Positions 18,225 to 27,412 of a stretch of 64,000 nucleotides of DNA are shown one piece after another. The DNA comes from JBALVT01 sp045110675 (GTDB taxonomy: Bacteria > Pseudomonadota > Gammaproteobacteria > Pseudomonadales > Halieaceae), in NCBI GenBank assembly GCA_045110675.1, contig JBGCGJ010000026.1, positions 25,198-89,197 on the forward strand. Direction: 5' to 3'. How positions within the stretch are numbered: position 1 is the first letter of the stretch; the number at the start of each line of letters is the position of its first letter. The notes below the pieces were generated by a model. That model was not told the DNA's origin. It was given only the letters and a program-made list of their open reading frames with translations, and made no database searches. The position numbers were made by a program, and so were the translations under genes.

Positions 18225-19889
18225 ATGGCCCAGTACGTTTACACCATGAGTCGCGTCGGCAAAGTCGTGCCGCCGAAAAAAACCATTCTCGAAGACATTT
18301 CCCTATCATTTTTCCCCGGTGCAAAAATCGGCGTGCTGGGACTCAATGGATCGGGAAAGTCGACCCTGCTTAAAATTATGGCGGGACTCGATACCGATAT
18401 TCTTGGAGAAGCCAGACCGCAACCGGGCATCAAGGTGGGCTATCTCCCCCAGGAACCACAACTGAACCCCGATAAGGACGTTCGAGGCAACGTCGAAGAA
18501 GGTGTTCAGGAAGCCCTCGATGCACTGGCGGGGCTCGATAAAGTCTATGCTGACTACGCGGAACCGGATGCCGATTTTGATGCACTGGCAAAACTGCAAG
18601 CAAAGTTTGAAGATATCATTCAGGCAACCGATGCACACAATCTGGACCACAAACTCGAGGTGGCAGCAGATGCTTTGCGACTCCCGCCCTGGGATGCCGA
18701 TGTCACCAAACTATCGGGTGGTGAAAGCCGACGCGTGGCACTGTGCCGGCTTCTGCTATCCAATCCGGATATGTTATTGCTGGATGAACCGACCAACCAT
18801 TTGGACGCCGAAAGCGTTGCATGGTTAGAGCGGTTCCTGCATGACTTTCCAGGCACGGTGGTTGCGATTACCCACGATCGATATTTTCTCGACAATGCAG
18901 CGGGATGGATTCTGGAACTCGATCGTGGACGCGGAATTCCCTATGAGGGCAATTATTCCGATTGGCTAGACGCCAAGGAGCAACGCCTCGGGCAGGAGAA
19001 AAGGCAAGAAGCATCACATCAAAAAGCGATCAAAGCCGAATTGGAGTGGGTTCGCAGCAATCCGAAAGGCAGACAGGCCAAGAGTAAAGCACGTCTGCAG
19101 CGGTTCGAAGACTTACAATCTCAAGATTTTCAGAATCGCAATGAGACCAATGAGATATATATTCCCCCCGGACCTCGGCTGGGCGACAACGTCATTGACG
19201 TTAAAAATTTGAAGAAGGAGTTCGGCGACAGACTACTGTTTGAGGACGTCAGCTTTACCGTTCCCAAGGGCAGCATCGTGGGAATCATTGGCGCCAACGG
19301 TATGGGCAAGTCCACCTTGTTCAAAATGCTGACCGGTGAGGAGCAACCCGACGGTGGTGAGATCGTTCTGGGCGAAACGGTCCAACTGGCCTACGTGGAT
19401 CAATCTCGCGACGCTTTGGATGGCAGCAAAACCGTTTGGGAAGAAATCTCTGACGGCTTGGACATTGTTAAAATTGGCAACTACGAAGTCAATTCGCGCT
19501 CTTACGCGGGCCGATTCAATTTCAAGGGCGCCGATCAGCAAAAGTTCGTTAAAGACTTGTCCGGAGGAGAGCGGAACAGGCTGCACTTGGCCAAGCTACT
19601 CAAGCAGGGTGCGAATGTGTTGTTGCTGGATGAACCGACCAATGATCTGGATGTCGAAACCCTCAGAGCACTGGAAGAAGCCTTACTGGCTTTTCCTGGC
19701 AATGCCCTGGTGATCTCTCACGACCGCTGGTTTTTGGATCGTATCGCCACCCATATTCTGGCCTACGAAGACGATGGCTCGGTGGTATTTCACGAGGGCA
19801 ATTTCTCCGATTATGAAGAGGATCGCAAAGCGCGTATGGGGGCGGCAGCAGATCAGCCGCAACGCCTAAAGTACCGCAAATTGAAGTAG
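18225..19889 (+). CDS. ettA: Energy-dependent translational throttle protein EttA
   Basis: 554 residues, the exact family size. Two ABC-F nucleotide domains: Walker A GLNGSGKST, signature LSGGESRR, Walker B LLLDEPTNHLD, then GANGMGKST, LSGGERNR and LLLDEPTNDLD, with the charged linker between them. No membrane segments. EttA binds the ribosomal E site and gates the first elongation step according to ATP/ADP ratio. Confidence 0.96.
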   Translation: MAQYVYTMSRVGKVVPPKKTILEDISLSFFPGAKIGVLGLNGSGKSTLLKIMAGLDTDILGEARPQPGIKVGYLPQEPQLNPDKDVRGNVEEGVQEALDALAGLDKVYADYAEPDADFDALAKLQAKFEDIIQATDAHNLDHKLEVAADALRLPPWDADVTKLSGGESRRVALCRLLLSNPDMLLLDEPTNHLDAESVAWLERFLHDFPGTVVAITHDRYFLDNAAGWILELDRGRGIPYEGNYSDWLDAKEQRLGQEKRQEASHQKAIKAELEWVRSNPKGRQAKSKARLQRFEDLQSQDFQNRNETNEIYIPPGPRLGDNVIDVKNLKKEFGDRLLFEDVSFTVPKGSIVGIIGANGMGKSTLFKMLTGEEQPDGGEIVLGETVQLAYVDQSRDALDGSKTVWEEISDGLDIVKIGNYEVNSRSYAGRFNFKGADQQKFVKDLSGGERNRLHLAKLLKQGANVLLLDEPTNDLDVETLRALEEALLAFPGNALVISHDRWFLDRIATHILAYEDDGSVVFHEGNFSDYEEDRKARMGAAADQPQRLKYRKLK

Positions 19890-19953
19890 CCACATTGAGA
19901 AATTCAGGTCCCGCGGTATAGTAAACATCAAAGTTGGCCGAACGAGTGAAACA

Positions 19954-20313
19954 ATGACAGAGATACGCAGCGAGCAACGCCACTTCACCCGAATAACTAT
20001 GGATCTTCCGGTGGATGTAAAACAAGGTGGCAGCGTCTGGCATCAGCGACTGGTAGATATCTCGCTCATCGGAGCATCGACCGATCTACCTGATGTGTGG
20101 GACGCCCAGTATAATGAGCCTTTTACCCTGACAATCCACCTCGATGAGGAAAACACGGTCGAATTGCACGCTTATTTACAACATGTGGAAGACGACAAAC
20201 TGGGTTTCTCTGTTCAACATGTAGATAGAACTAATATCGAACCCTTGCGGGGGCTGTTGGAGACCCAGATCGATATCGCGACATTGGAACAAGAACTCCG
20301 CCGCCTCGACTAA
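19954..20313 (+). CDS. PilZ domain protein
   Basis: 119 residues that are almost entirely one PilZ domain. The c-di-GMP contacts are present: RxxxR (R5, R9) and DxSxxG (35-40, DISLIG). A C-terminal helix follows. Single-domain PilZ proteins relay c-di-GMP levels to surface functions such as exopolysaccharide or motility; the target is unknown. It converges with radA. Confidence 0.88.
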   Translation: MTEIRSEQRHFTRITMDLPVDVKQGGSVWHQRLVDISLIGASTDLPDVWDAQYNEPFTLTIHLDEENTVELHAYLQHVEDDKLGFSVQHVDRTNIEPLRGLLETQIDIATLEQELRRLD

Positions 20314-20332
20314 GCCAAGCGTTGGCGTGGTA

Positions 20333-21718
20333 TTAATCCAACGCAGCAAGCGCCTCTGTCAATTTTGATACCGCGATTACCTGTATACCTTTTATTTGCC
20401 CTTTAGGCGCATTCCCTTTTGGAACAATAGCGCGCTTGAATCCGTGTTTGGCAGCTTCTGAAAGCCGCTCCTGACCACTAGGCACGGGGCGTATTTCTCC
20501 CGACAACCCCACCTCTCCAAAAATCACCATATCGCGGGGTAGTTGTCGATCTCGAAAACTCGAAACAATAGCCGCGAGAAGAGCCAAGTCAGCGCTGGTT
20601 TCCAGCACTTTCACTCCGCCCACAACATTGGCAAATACATCCTGGTCACCCACTTGCAACCCACCGTGCCGATGCAAAACTGCTAACAACATCGCCAGAC
20701 GGTTTTGTTCCAGTCCAACAGCTATCCGTCGCGGGTTCCCCAATTGGCTGTCATCTACCAGCGCCTGAATCTCTACCAGTAGCGGGCGTGTACCCTCCCA
20801 CACCACCATAACGACACTCCCGGAGGCGGGTTCATTGCTGCGATCGAGAAAAATCGCCGAGGGATTAGTCACTTCGCGCATGCCACTTTCTGTCATGGCA
20901 AAAACGCCAAGTTCATTAACTGCCCCAAAGCGGTTTTTCTGGCCACGCAGGGTGCGGAATCGAGAATCGGCGCTAGCCTCGAGCAAAATGGAGCAATCGA
21001 TCATGTGTTCCAACACTTTGGGTCCCGCCAGTGAACCGTCTTTAGTAACATGACCGACCAAAAACAGCACCGTGCCCGTCTGCTTGGCGAACCGGGTCAG
21101 GTAGGCGGCACATTCGCGCACTTGAGAAACACTGCCCGGAGCCGAACTCAATTCATCACTGTGGACAACCTGAATCGAGTCGATCACCAAAACCCGCGGC
21201 TTGTTCTTTTGCGCATACTCCACAATGCTCTCGATGCGCGTTTCTGTCATCAGCCTGAGCTTGTCAGTAGAGAGATTCAAACGCTGGGCGCGCATGGCGA
21301 CCTGCTGCAGTGATTCCTCGCCGGTCACGTAAAGGGCTTCCATACTCGCCGCTAGGTGACACATTGTTTGCAACAGCAAAGTACTTTTACCGGCACCCGG
21401 GTTTCCACCAATCAAAATCGCCGAGCCGGGGACAAGCCCGCCGCCCAGTACACGGTCGAATTCTCCCGCTCCGCTGGTAAAACGGGGGACACTATCCAAT
21501 TCAATATCCTTGAGAACCTGCGCCTGGGCTTGAGCACCGGCAAAGCCAACCCTGGCATTGTCCAAATTGCCACCGATGCGTCCACCAGCGGATTTTGCAG
21601 GACCTAAACGAATTTCAGATAAGGTATTCCAGGCGTTACAGTCGTTGCACTGACCCTGCCATTTACTATAATCAGAGCCGCAATCGTTACAAACATACGC
21701 CGTTTTACTTTTGGCCAT
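20333..21718 (-). CDS. radA: DNA repair protein RadA
   Basis: 461 residues. Zinc finger C10, C13, C24, C27; RecA-like ATPase with Walker A GGNPGAGKS (104-112); the RadA motif KNRFG; and a C-terminal Lon-like domain (MVIFGEVGLSGEIRPV). RadA is a helicase that extends recombination intermediates. It is transcribed away from the DnaT-like gene. Confidence 0.96.
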   Translation of the reverse strand: MAKSKTAYVCNDCGSDYSKWQGQCNDCNAWNTLSEIRLGPAKSAGGRIGGNLDNARVGFAGAQAQAQVLKDIELDSVPRFTSGAGEFDRVLGGGLVPGSAILIGGNPGAGKSTLLLQTMCHLAASMEALYVTGEESLQQVAMRAQRLNLSTDKLRLMTETRIESIVEYAQKNKPRVLVIDSIQVVHSDELSSAPGSVSQVRECAAYLTRFAKQTGTVLFLVGHVTKDGSLAGPKVLEHMIDCSILLEASADSRFRTLRGQKNRFGAVNELGVFAMTESGMREVTNPSAIFLDRSNEPASGSVVMVVWEGTRPLLVEIQALVDDSQLGNPRRIAVGLEQNRLAMLLAVLHRHGGLQVGDQDVFANVVGGVKVLETSADLALLAAIVSSFRDRQLPRDMVIFGEVGLSGEIRPVPSGQERLSEAAKHGFKRAIVPKGNAPKGQIKGIQVIAVSKLTEALAALD

Positions 21719-21799
21719 GCAATTCCTTCATTAAAAGAGGTTAGCTCTGTATCCTATCAGAGTTGCTCACCACAGACCCTAAGCCGGACTCCAAAACGA

Positions 21800-22942
21800 A
21801 TGTCTGAATCCTCTCTTGTCCCCGAACGCCAGCTGGTTTTTTCGCCCGGCCTGGCGGCGACCATAGGCTTGGAGGAAGCCATTTTACTGCAGCACCTGCA
21901 GGAGTTACTGCAGCATGGTTCGCCTCAACTACAAAGAGGTTTTGCCTGGTTGTCCGTGGAGCGAGAGTTCTTGTTGCGCACCCTACCCTTCTGGGAAGCA
22001 GTAGACCTTCACCGCATCACCCGCGCCCTGGTAGACAAAGGTGTTATATTGATCGAATCGCCGCCACTGCACAGCTGTGAGCGCTTGCTGTTTGCACTGA
22101 ATGAACCGGTAGTGCAACACAAACCCGCTCCTGCACCGGTGAACGAGCCACCGCTCCAACGCCGCAGTGCGGGTTTAATGCCACAGCACTGGTCTCCCAG
22201 TGAAGATTTGTTGCAGCTACTGGCGTTAAATCACAGCATACCGCGGCAGTTTGCCCTGGACCAACTGGAAGATTTCGTCTTTTATTGGCGCGAACGCGGT
22301 GAACCCAGCCATGCCTGGGAGAACAAGTTTCGCCAGCACGTCATGGTCAATTGGCGTCGCGAGGAGCAGTCTAAAGCCGAGGCGTTCCGACTACAGGAGC
22401 CAACCTCACTGGATGCCAACTGGCGACCCAGTGCCGATGCCAGAGAGATTCTCGAGCGCAGCGAAATCAACAACGATTTCATCAACCAAGCTATTCCGGA
22501 GTTCATTCTGTATTGGCGTGAACGCACTGAAGCCGATAAACGCCCCGCTCCCCGAGAGCTCAACTCCAAATTCATACAGCACATTCGCATTCAGTGGGCG
22601 AAATACAACTCTGCCCTGGAACACAGCACGGAGCCCAAGCGAATCTCTGAGCACTGGTATCCCGCAGAGGATGTCTTCGATATCCTGGTCATGTCACACA
22701 TAGACGCCGAGTTTGCCCGCTCCCTAATCCCAGAATTCATCATGTACTGGCGCGACAGCAACCAGGCCAACACCTCCTGGAACACCAAGTACATTCAGCA
22801 TGTAAAATACCACTGGGCCAAACGCCATCAGTTGGAACAAGCAGGACAGAGCAATGCCGGACAATCAGGAACTGGTCAATCGAGCCGCACGCGCGATAGA
22901 AGCCTCGAGCAAGACCTCACAGACACCAGCTGGGCAAAGTAA
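21800..22942 (+). CDS. DnaT-like primosomal protein with three DnaT domains
   Basis: 380 residues. Residues about 5-105 look like a winged-helix N-terminal domain (PGLAATIGLEEAILLQHL). Three copies of a DnaT-like single-stranded DNA-binding domain follow at about 129-187, 207-268 and 285-342. Each opens with HW/NW-P-S/A-D/E and contains FxxYWRER followed by a K/R-rich WNxKFxQHV helix. E. coli DnaT has one such domain. With the downstream P-like protein and dnaB, it probably helps load the replicative helicase during restart. It overlaps the next gene by 89 bases in another frame. Confidence 0.85.
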   Translation: MSESSLVPERQLVFSPGLAATIGLEEAILLQHLQELLQHGSPQLQRGFAWLSVEREFLLRTLPFWEAVDLHRITRALVDKGVILIESPPLHSCERLLFALNEPVVQHKPAPAPVNEPPLQRRSAGLMPQHWSPSEDLLQLLALNHSIPRQFALDQLEDFVFYWRERGEPSHAWENKFRQHVMVNWRREEQSKAEAFRLQEPTSLDANWRPSADAREILERSEINNDFINQAIPEFILYWRERTEADKRPAPRELNSKFIQHIRIQWAKYNSALEHSTEPKRISEHWYPAEDVFDILVMSHIDAEFARSLIPEFIMYWRDSNQANTSWNTKYIQHVKYHWAKRHQLEQAGQSNAGQSGTGQSSRTRDRSLEQDLTDTSWAK

Positions 22943-23525
22943 ATCGGCTGCCGGTGATTCCGGTGAAGACCACATCGATGCACTGAACCAGGTGTTCGCC
23001 CTTTTCAGGCTGAATTATCACAATCAGTACTACGCGGCGTACCCGGATAACACCCAGGTTAACCAAATCAAAAAACTATGGCTGGAGTCTCTGGAAGGCT
23101 ACCCGGTGGAGCAAATTTTGCGAGGTGCCAAGCATGCGATCGAAAACAGTGAGTACTTACCTACCCTGAACCGTATGCATGAGTGCTGTCAGCAGGGTTT
23201 GAGCGAGTTTGGCTTGCCCTCTGCGCACGATGCCTATGTGGAAGCTTGCAATGCTCCTTCGCCAAAATCTGCTCAACGTTGGAGTCATCCTGCGGTGTAT
23301 TTGGCTGGGCGTGATAGTGATTGGTTTTTCCTGAGTAATAATACTGAGCGAACCACTTGGCCGTTTTTTAAGGATCATTATCAGAAATATTGCGCGCGGG
23401 TGATGCGTGGGGAAGTTCTTGATATTCCGGCTCCGGAGGCGATTGAGCGGGATGTTGTGGAGCCATTATCTAAGGCTGAGCAGTTGGCGGAGCTTGCTCG
23501 GTTGCGGAGTGAGTCTGGGATTTGA
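22854..23525 (+). CDS. Replication protein P-like helicase loader
   Basis: 223 residues resembling the phage lambda P family (helicase loaders). After a low-complexity N-terminal 40 residues, the segment ALNQVFALFRLNYHNQYYAAY, the IKKLWLESL helix and YLPTLNRMHECC match that family. Start ATG at 22854, 89 bases inside the DnaT-like gene, with AGGA upstream. In the same neighbourhood dnaB is convergent, supporting a loader role. No other phage genes are nearby, so it looks domesticated. Its last 250 bases are G/T-rich compared with its first half. Confidence 0.8.
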   Translation: MPDNQELVNRAARAIEASSKTSQTPAGQSKSAAGDSGEDHIDALNQVFALFRLNYHNQYYAAYPDNTQVNQIKKLWLESLEGYPVEQILRGAKHAIENSEYLPTLNRMHECCQQGLSEFGLPSAHDAYVEACNAPSPKSAQRWSHPAVYLAGRDSDWFFLSNNTERTTWPFFKDHYQKYCARVMRGEVLDIPAPEAIERDVVEPLSKAEQLAELARLRSESGI

Positions 23526-23560
23526 GGGTGAGTTAAGCTTGGAGTTTAGTTAACCGGCAC

Positions 23561-23746
23561 GATAGGCAGGACGGGGCGTGGCGAACACGACCGCAGGCTT
23601 GCCCTTCTGTCCGGACTGCTGCGGAACTCGACCATTTTTTTGCTACGCAAAAAAATTGGGACTCAAACAGTCCTCGCTTAAAGCGTCCGGACAGAAGGAC
23701 AAGCCTGAACGCGGTCTACTGTTCGCCACCCCCCGTCCTGCCTATC
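23561..23746 (+). repeat. Hairpin element C
   Basis: Large imperfect inverted repeat: left arm 23561-23616 and right arm 23685-23746, matched over about 52 bp with a few small bulges. The enclosed core has a 15-mer (23618-23632, GCTGCGGAACTCGAC), an A/T-rich hairpin (T7-GC-TAC-GC-A7, 23635-23655), and a 5-bp hairpin GGACT/AGTCC (23659-23673). The core is repeated in reverse complement in element D. The position is between the P-like gene stop and dnaB (convergent). Confidence 0.88.
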
Positions 23747-23840
23747 CCGCCTCTACATCTGCCAGTGTCAGGTATCCATACACTCAATACCGTCGCGCTC
23801 TGCAAAACAAAGATCACTGAGAAACACTCCGATTCAAGGC

Positions 23841-24018
23841 CGGTTCTGGTTTCCCCCTTCTGGAAAAATCAGGCCACGTTGTGCGCAGCCCCAGAATTCG
23901 GGGTTTCCGCTAGGACTGTTCGAGTCCAGAAAATTGCGCAGCAATTTTTGTCGAGTTCCGCAGCGGCCGAATTCTGGGGCTGCGCAGTGGCCTTTCCAGA
24001 AGGGGGAAACCAGAACCG
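23841..24018 (-). repeat. Hairpin element D (inverted partner of C)
   Basis: Left arm 23841-23901 and right arm 23967-24018 pair over about 52 bp; the left arm carries two extra short bulges (5 and 4 bases). On the minus strand the core repeats that of C: the 15-mer at 23950-23964, an A/T hairpin at 23930-23948 (AAAATTGC, loop GCA, GCAATTTT) and the GGACT/AGTCC mini-hairpin at 23913-23927. The arm sequences are unrelated to those of C, and the A/T hairpin differs but still pairs. Spacer to C is 94 bases with no gene. Confidence 0.88.
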
Positions 24019-24100
24019 ACCGGTGGACCAAGCGCATCAACCGGGTTTTCTAACTCAAGTTAGACAGCGGGAGATCGAATCCAGGAAAAACCGCACCCGT

Positions 24101-25516
24101 TTAGTACTCTTCGTAAGAACCCCGAGCCAAATTCTCAAAACGAGTAAATTGCCCCTGGAAAGCCAACCGGCAAGTGCCAATCGGCCCATTCCGCTGCTTA
24201 CCAATAATGATCTCGGCAGTGCCCTTGTCAGGAGAGTCCTCGTTATACACCTCGTCGCGGTAGATGAACATAATGACATCGGCATCCTGCTCAATCGCGC
24301 CCGATTCCCGCAAATCAGAGTTAACGGGGCGTTTGTTAGGTCGCTGCTCCAAAGAACGGTTCAACTGAGACAAGGCGACCATCGGGCAATCAAACTCCTT
24401 GGCGATGGCCTTGAGACTTCGGGAAATCTCGGAGATTTCAGCAGTTCGCCCCTCACTTGATCCAGCAACCTGCATCAACTGAAGGTAATCGATCATGATC
24501 ATGCCAATGCCGCCCTGCTCCCGGGCAATTTTTCTAGCGCGAGAACGCACTTCAGTGGGCGTCAGCGCAGCAGTATCGTCGATAAAAAGCGGTACATCCT
24601 TGAGCTTATTGACCGCAGTGCTAAGTTTCGGCCAGTCTTCCTGTTCCAACTTACCATTTCGAATGCGAGTCTGGTCGATACGGCCAATGGAGGACAGCAG
24701 ACGAATCATCAGGGATTCAGCCGGCATCTCCATACTGAAAACTACGATGGGTTTTTTCTGCCCCTCAACCAATACCGCATTTTCGACCAGGTTCATCGCG
24801 AAACTGGTTTTGCCCATGGAGGGTCGCCCCGCCACGATCACCAGATCTGAGGGTTGCAGGCCTGAAGTCATACCGTCGAGGTCGGCAAAGCCCGTGGTCA
24901 GGCCGGTAATGTCCCCGTCTGAATTAAATAGCTCCTCGATGCGCGCCAAGGTGGACTTCAGTAGTGGATTCACTTCCTGCGGTCCGCCGGATTTGGCACC
25001 CTGTTCGGAAATTTGCATGATCCGATGTTCTGCTTCGTCGATCAGCTGGGTGGAGGTTCGTCCTTCGGGACTGAAACCGCTGTCCGCGATTTCTTGAGCC
25101 GCTTCAATCAGATTTCGCAGTGAAGCTCGCTCTTTAACCACCTGCGCATAAGCCCGAATATTCGAGGCGCTAGGTGTATTTCCTGCGAGCTCCGCAAGAT
25201 AAGAAAGACCGCCAGCAGCATCCAACTCGCCATTTGCAGTGAGTTTGTCTGCGACGGTGATGACATCCACCGGCTCAGCCGCTTCAGCGAGCTTGGCGAT
25301 CTGGCGAAATATCAGCCGATGGTCGGGCCGGTAAAAGTCAACGGCGGCCACTTCTTCGGCCACTGAATCCCAGCCGTCACTGGATAACAGCAGGGCACCC
25401 AATACCGACTGCTCTGCTTCGACTGAATTCGGAGGCAGCTTGATACGCGCAATCTCTCTGTCTTCCCCGTAAGGGAGCTCCGAGATGTTGTTGGGCGGGT
25501 AATCGGGCTCTGACAT
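24101..25516 (-). CDS. dnaB: Replicative DNA helicase DnaB
   Basis: 471 residues. N-terminal helical domain (PPNSVEAEQSVLGALL), RecA-like motor with Walker A GRPSMGKTS (230-238), Walker B MIMIDYLQLM and the C-terminal arginine-finger region SDLRESGAIEQDADVI. No intein. It follows rplI at about 180 bases, after an intrinsic terminator, the normal order in Pseudomonas relatives. Confidence 0.97.
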   Translation of the reverse strand: MSEPDYPPNNISELPYGEDREIARIKLPPNSVEAEQSVLGALLLSSDGWDSVAEEVAAVDFYRPDHRLIFRQIAKLAEAAEPVDVITVADKLTANGELDAAGGLSYLAELAGNTPSASNIRAYAQVVKERASLRNLIEAAQEIADSGFSPEGRTSTQLIDEAEHRIMQISEQGAKSGGPQEVNPLLKSTLARIEELFNSDGDITGLTTGFADLDGMTSGLQPSDLVIVAGRPSMGKTSFAMNLVENAVLVEGQKKPIVVFSMEMPAESLMIRLLSSIGRIDQTRIRNGKLEQEDWPKLSTAVNKLKDVPLFIDDTAALTPTEVRSRARKIAREQGGIGMIMIDYLQLMQVAGSSEGRTAEISEISRSLKAIAKEFDCPMVALSQLNRSLEQRPNKRPVNSDLRESGAIEQDADVIMFIYRDEVYNEDSPDKGTAEIIIGKQRNGPIGTCRLAFQGQFTRFENLARGSYEEY

Positions 25517-25601
25517 GGCTTTATAAGTTATGTGGTGAGCAGTACAGAGTAGCGAAAATCAAACCCCGACTCCATCGGAAATCTGTGTTTTACGCAGACA
25601 T

Positions 25602-25638
25602 AAAAAATGCACCGACTACCAAGCAGTCGGTGCATTTT
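25602..25638 (-). terminator. Intrinsic terminator after rplI
   Basis: Ten-bp stem TGCACCGACT (25608-25617) with its complement at 25625-25634 and a seven-base loop, flanked by A6 on the left, which is a T-run on the minus strand. It lies 58 bases past the rplI stop, so it separates the ribosomal operon from dnaB. TTTT on the right may let it work in both directions. Confidence 0.8.
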
Positions 25639-25695
25639 GATCTTATGCAACGAGTCGTGACAGACAGACTTATTGTCCGCTGTCAGCAAACCGAT

Positions 25696-26148
25696 TTACT
25701 CGGCGGCGACGACCGCTATGTTGACGGTAGCGGTAACGTGGCTGTGGACCTGAATATCGATTTCGAATTCGCCCAACTCACGGAGCGCACCTTCGGGAAG
25801 GCGAACTTCGGATTTATCCACTTCACAACCGGCAGCTGTAAGAGCCTCAGCAATATCGCGAGTACCCACTGAACCAAACAACTTGCCCTCTTCACCCGCT
25901 GTAGCGCTGATGTTGACAGTTTCAAGTGCATTGATCGCTTCGGCGCGCTTCTCGGCAGCTTCAACCAATGTAGCGGCAGCCGCTTCAAGTTCTGCCCGTC
26001 GCTCTTCAAATTTCGCGACATGCTCTTTCGTGGCAGGTACAGCTTTACCTTGGGGAATCAGGTAGTTGCGACCAAAACCAGCTTTGACATCAACACGGTC
26101 GCCCAAAGCGCCCAAGTTATTGATGTTTTCCAGCAAAATGACGTTCAT
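25696..26148 (-). CDS. rplI: 50S ribosomal protein L9
   Basis: 150 residues. The start MNVILLENINNLGALGD and GFGRNYLIPQGKA form the N-terminal rRNA-binding domain; the long connecting helix and C-terminal domain (LFGSVGTRDIAEAL) follow. Last gene of the rpsF-rpsR-rplI operon, ended by the hairpin at 25602. Confidence 0.97.
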   Translation of the reverse strand: MNVILLENINNLGALGDRVDVKAGFGRNYLIPQGKAVPATKEHVAKFEERRAELEAAAATLVEAAEKRAEAINALETVNISATAGEEGKLFGSVGTRDIAEALTAAGCEVDKSEVRLPEGALRELGEFEIDIQVHSHVTATVNIAVVAAE

Positions 26149-26193
26149 CTTACTTTCCTCTGTGAGGGGAGATATCTCCCGCTAATCAAAAAA

Positions 26194-27096
26194 TTATCCA
26201 TTCTCGTCATCATCGGCATCGCGCTCACTGACCCGATTGGACCAGCGCTGCCGGAAATTCATCCAGCTATCCGCGATAGCAACAAAGACCACTATCAGTT
26301 TTACAGGGTCAAAAAATAGCCACAGCAGATAAAAACCTGTGAGCCATCCACTGCCCTGACCGCGAAAAGCGGCTCTCGCATGCACCAGTGCCAAACCAGC
26401 AAAGGTGAGCGGTACAACAAATATTCCTGCCCAGGTTCGGTAATCCATCCCTAAGCTAAACAAACCTATCGCGAATACCATTAATGCGAGGGTAATCGCT
26501 GGTGGTAACAGCAAGGCCTTAAATTCTTGGCCAAAACCACCGGGGTTATATAATACTGCTTGCCACCACCTCGCCAGTAACAGGCAGAGACTGGACCCCA
26601 TGGCGTTGATCAAACCCAGCATACCCGCGATTTGCAACGCGCTAGGCCTGTGCAATTCGACAGTTGCGGCAAGCTCTTCATCCCCGCCGCCAAGTTGTTG
26701 CTCCAGGTTGGCGAGAAATTCTCCGAGAAGAACTTCCATCTGACTTAGCGCATCTGCAGCAAAGGTCACCATGGCCAGGCCGGTTGCCACACCGATCGCT
26801 ACACTGGCGACCAGAGTTATCGGCAAACTTACCGTGGTGCGCAATACCACTGCCAGCACCGCAGTGCCTAGCAAATTCATCAATGGCCCGCTGTCACCAA
26901 AAATCATTAACAGCGTGCCAGCTGGTAACAGAGCCCAAAACAACAACCAGGCTCCAGATTCCACGCCCTTGCGCAGAATGACCAGTGCTAAAACGGCAGC
27001 ACCAATCCAGCTAAACATCAGGCTGCTGGCGGCAATCAATACAACCAGCAGTGCCTGAGATCTGCCGCGCATCGCAAACTCAGCTAAACCCTTCAT
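26194..27096 (-). CDS. Multi-pass membrane protein between rpsR and rplI (DUF2232-like)
   Basis: 300 residues with about eight hydrophobic segments and no catalytic motif I can name. The same position (rpsR - membrane protein - rplI) is occupied by a DUF2232-type protein in Pseudomonas, so position and topology support that family. It lies 40 bases after rpsR and 45 before rplI and is probably co-transcribed. Function unknown. Confidence 0.7.
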   Translation of the reverse strand: MKGLAEFAMRGRSQALLVVLIAASSLMFSWIGAAVLALVILRKGVESGAWLLFWALLPAGTLLMIFGDSGPLMNLLGTAVLAVVLRTTVSLPITLVASVAIGVATGLAMVTFAADALSQMEVLLGEFLANLEQQLGGGDEELAATVELHRPSALQIAGMLGLINAMGSSLCLLLARWWQAVLYNPGGFGQEFKALLLPPAITLALMVFAIGLFSLGMDYRTWAGIFVVPLTFAGLALVHARAAFRGQGSGWLTGFYLLWLFFDPVKLIVVFVAIADSWMNFRQRWSNRVSERDADDDENG

Positions 27097-27136
27097 TTCA
27101 GGTCTCGCCGGTCATTGACGCACGGGAAAAACAATC

Positions 27137-27364
27137 TTATTGGTGCGCATCCGTGTAAGGCAGTAAAGACAGAAAGCGCGCCCGCTTTACAGCAGTGGCC
27201 AGCTGACGCTGATACTTGGCTTTGGTACCGGTAATACGGCTCGGTACAATTTTGCCAGTTTCAGACACGTAGGCCTTCAGGGTTTCAAGATCTTTGTAAT
27301 CGATCTCTTTAGTGCCTTCGGCGGTAAAGCGACAAAACTTACGGCGACGGAAAAATCGTGCCAT
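27137..27364 (-). CDS. rpsR: 30S ribosomal protein S18
   Basis: 75 residues, MARFFRRRKFCRFTAEG start and KYQRQLATAVKRARFLSLLPY end, both diagnostic. Preceded by AGGAG. S18 binds next to S6 on the 30S platform, and its gene follows rpsF by 48 bases. Confidence 0.97.
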   Translation of the reverse strand: MARFFRRRKFCRFTAEGTKEIDYKDLETLKAYVSETGKIVPSRITGTKAKYQRQLATAVKRARFLSLLPYTDAHQ

Positions 27365-27412
27365 GATAAAACTCCTTTCAATTCGTTAGTTGTTCAAACA
27401 CAAAGTTGCGGG

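Noticed and set aside
22854..23525. P-like gene as part of a prophage
   Set aside because: No capsid, terminase, integrase or repressor nearby; flanked by housekeeping genes.
23765..24460. 231-codon plus-strand ORF across element D and dnaB
   Set aside because: It runs through both arms of the hairpin and is antisense to dnaB; no domain, no ribosome site.
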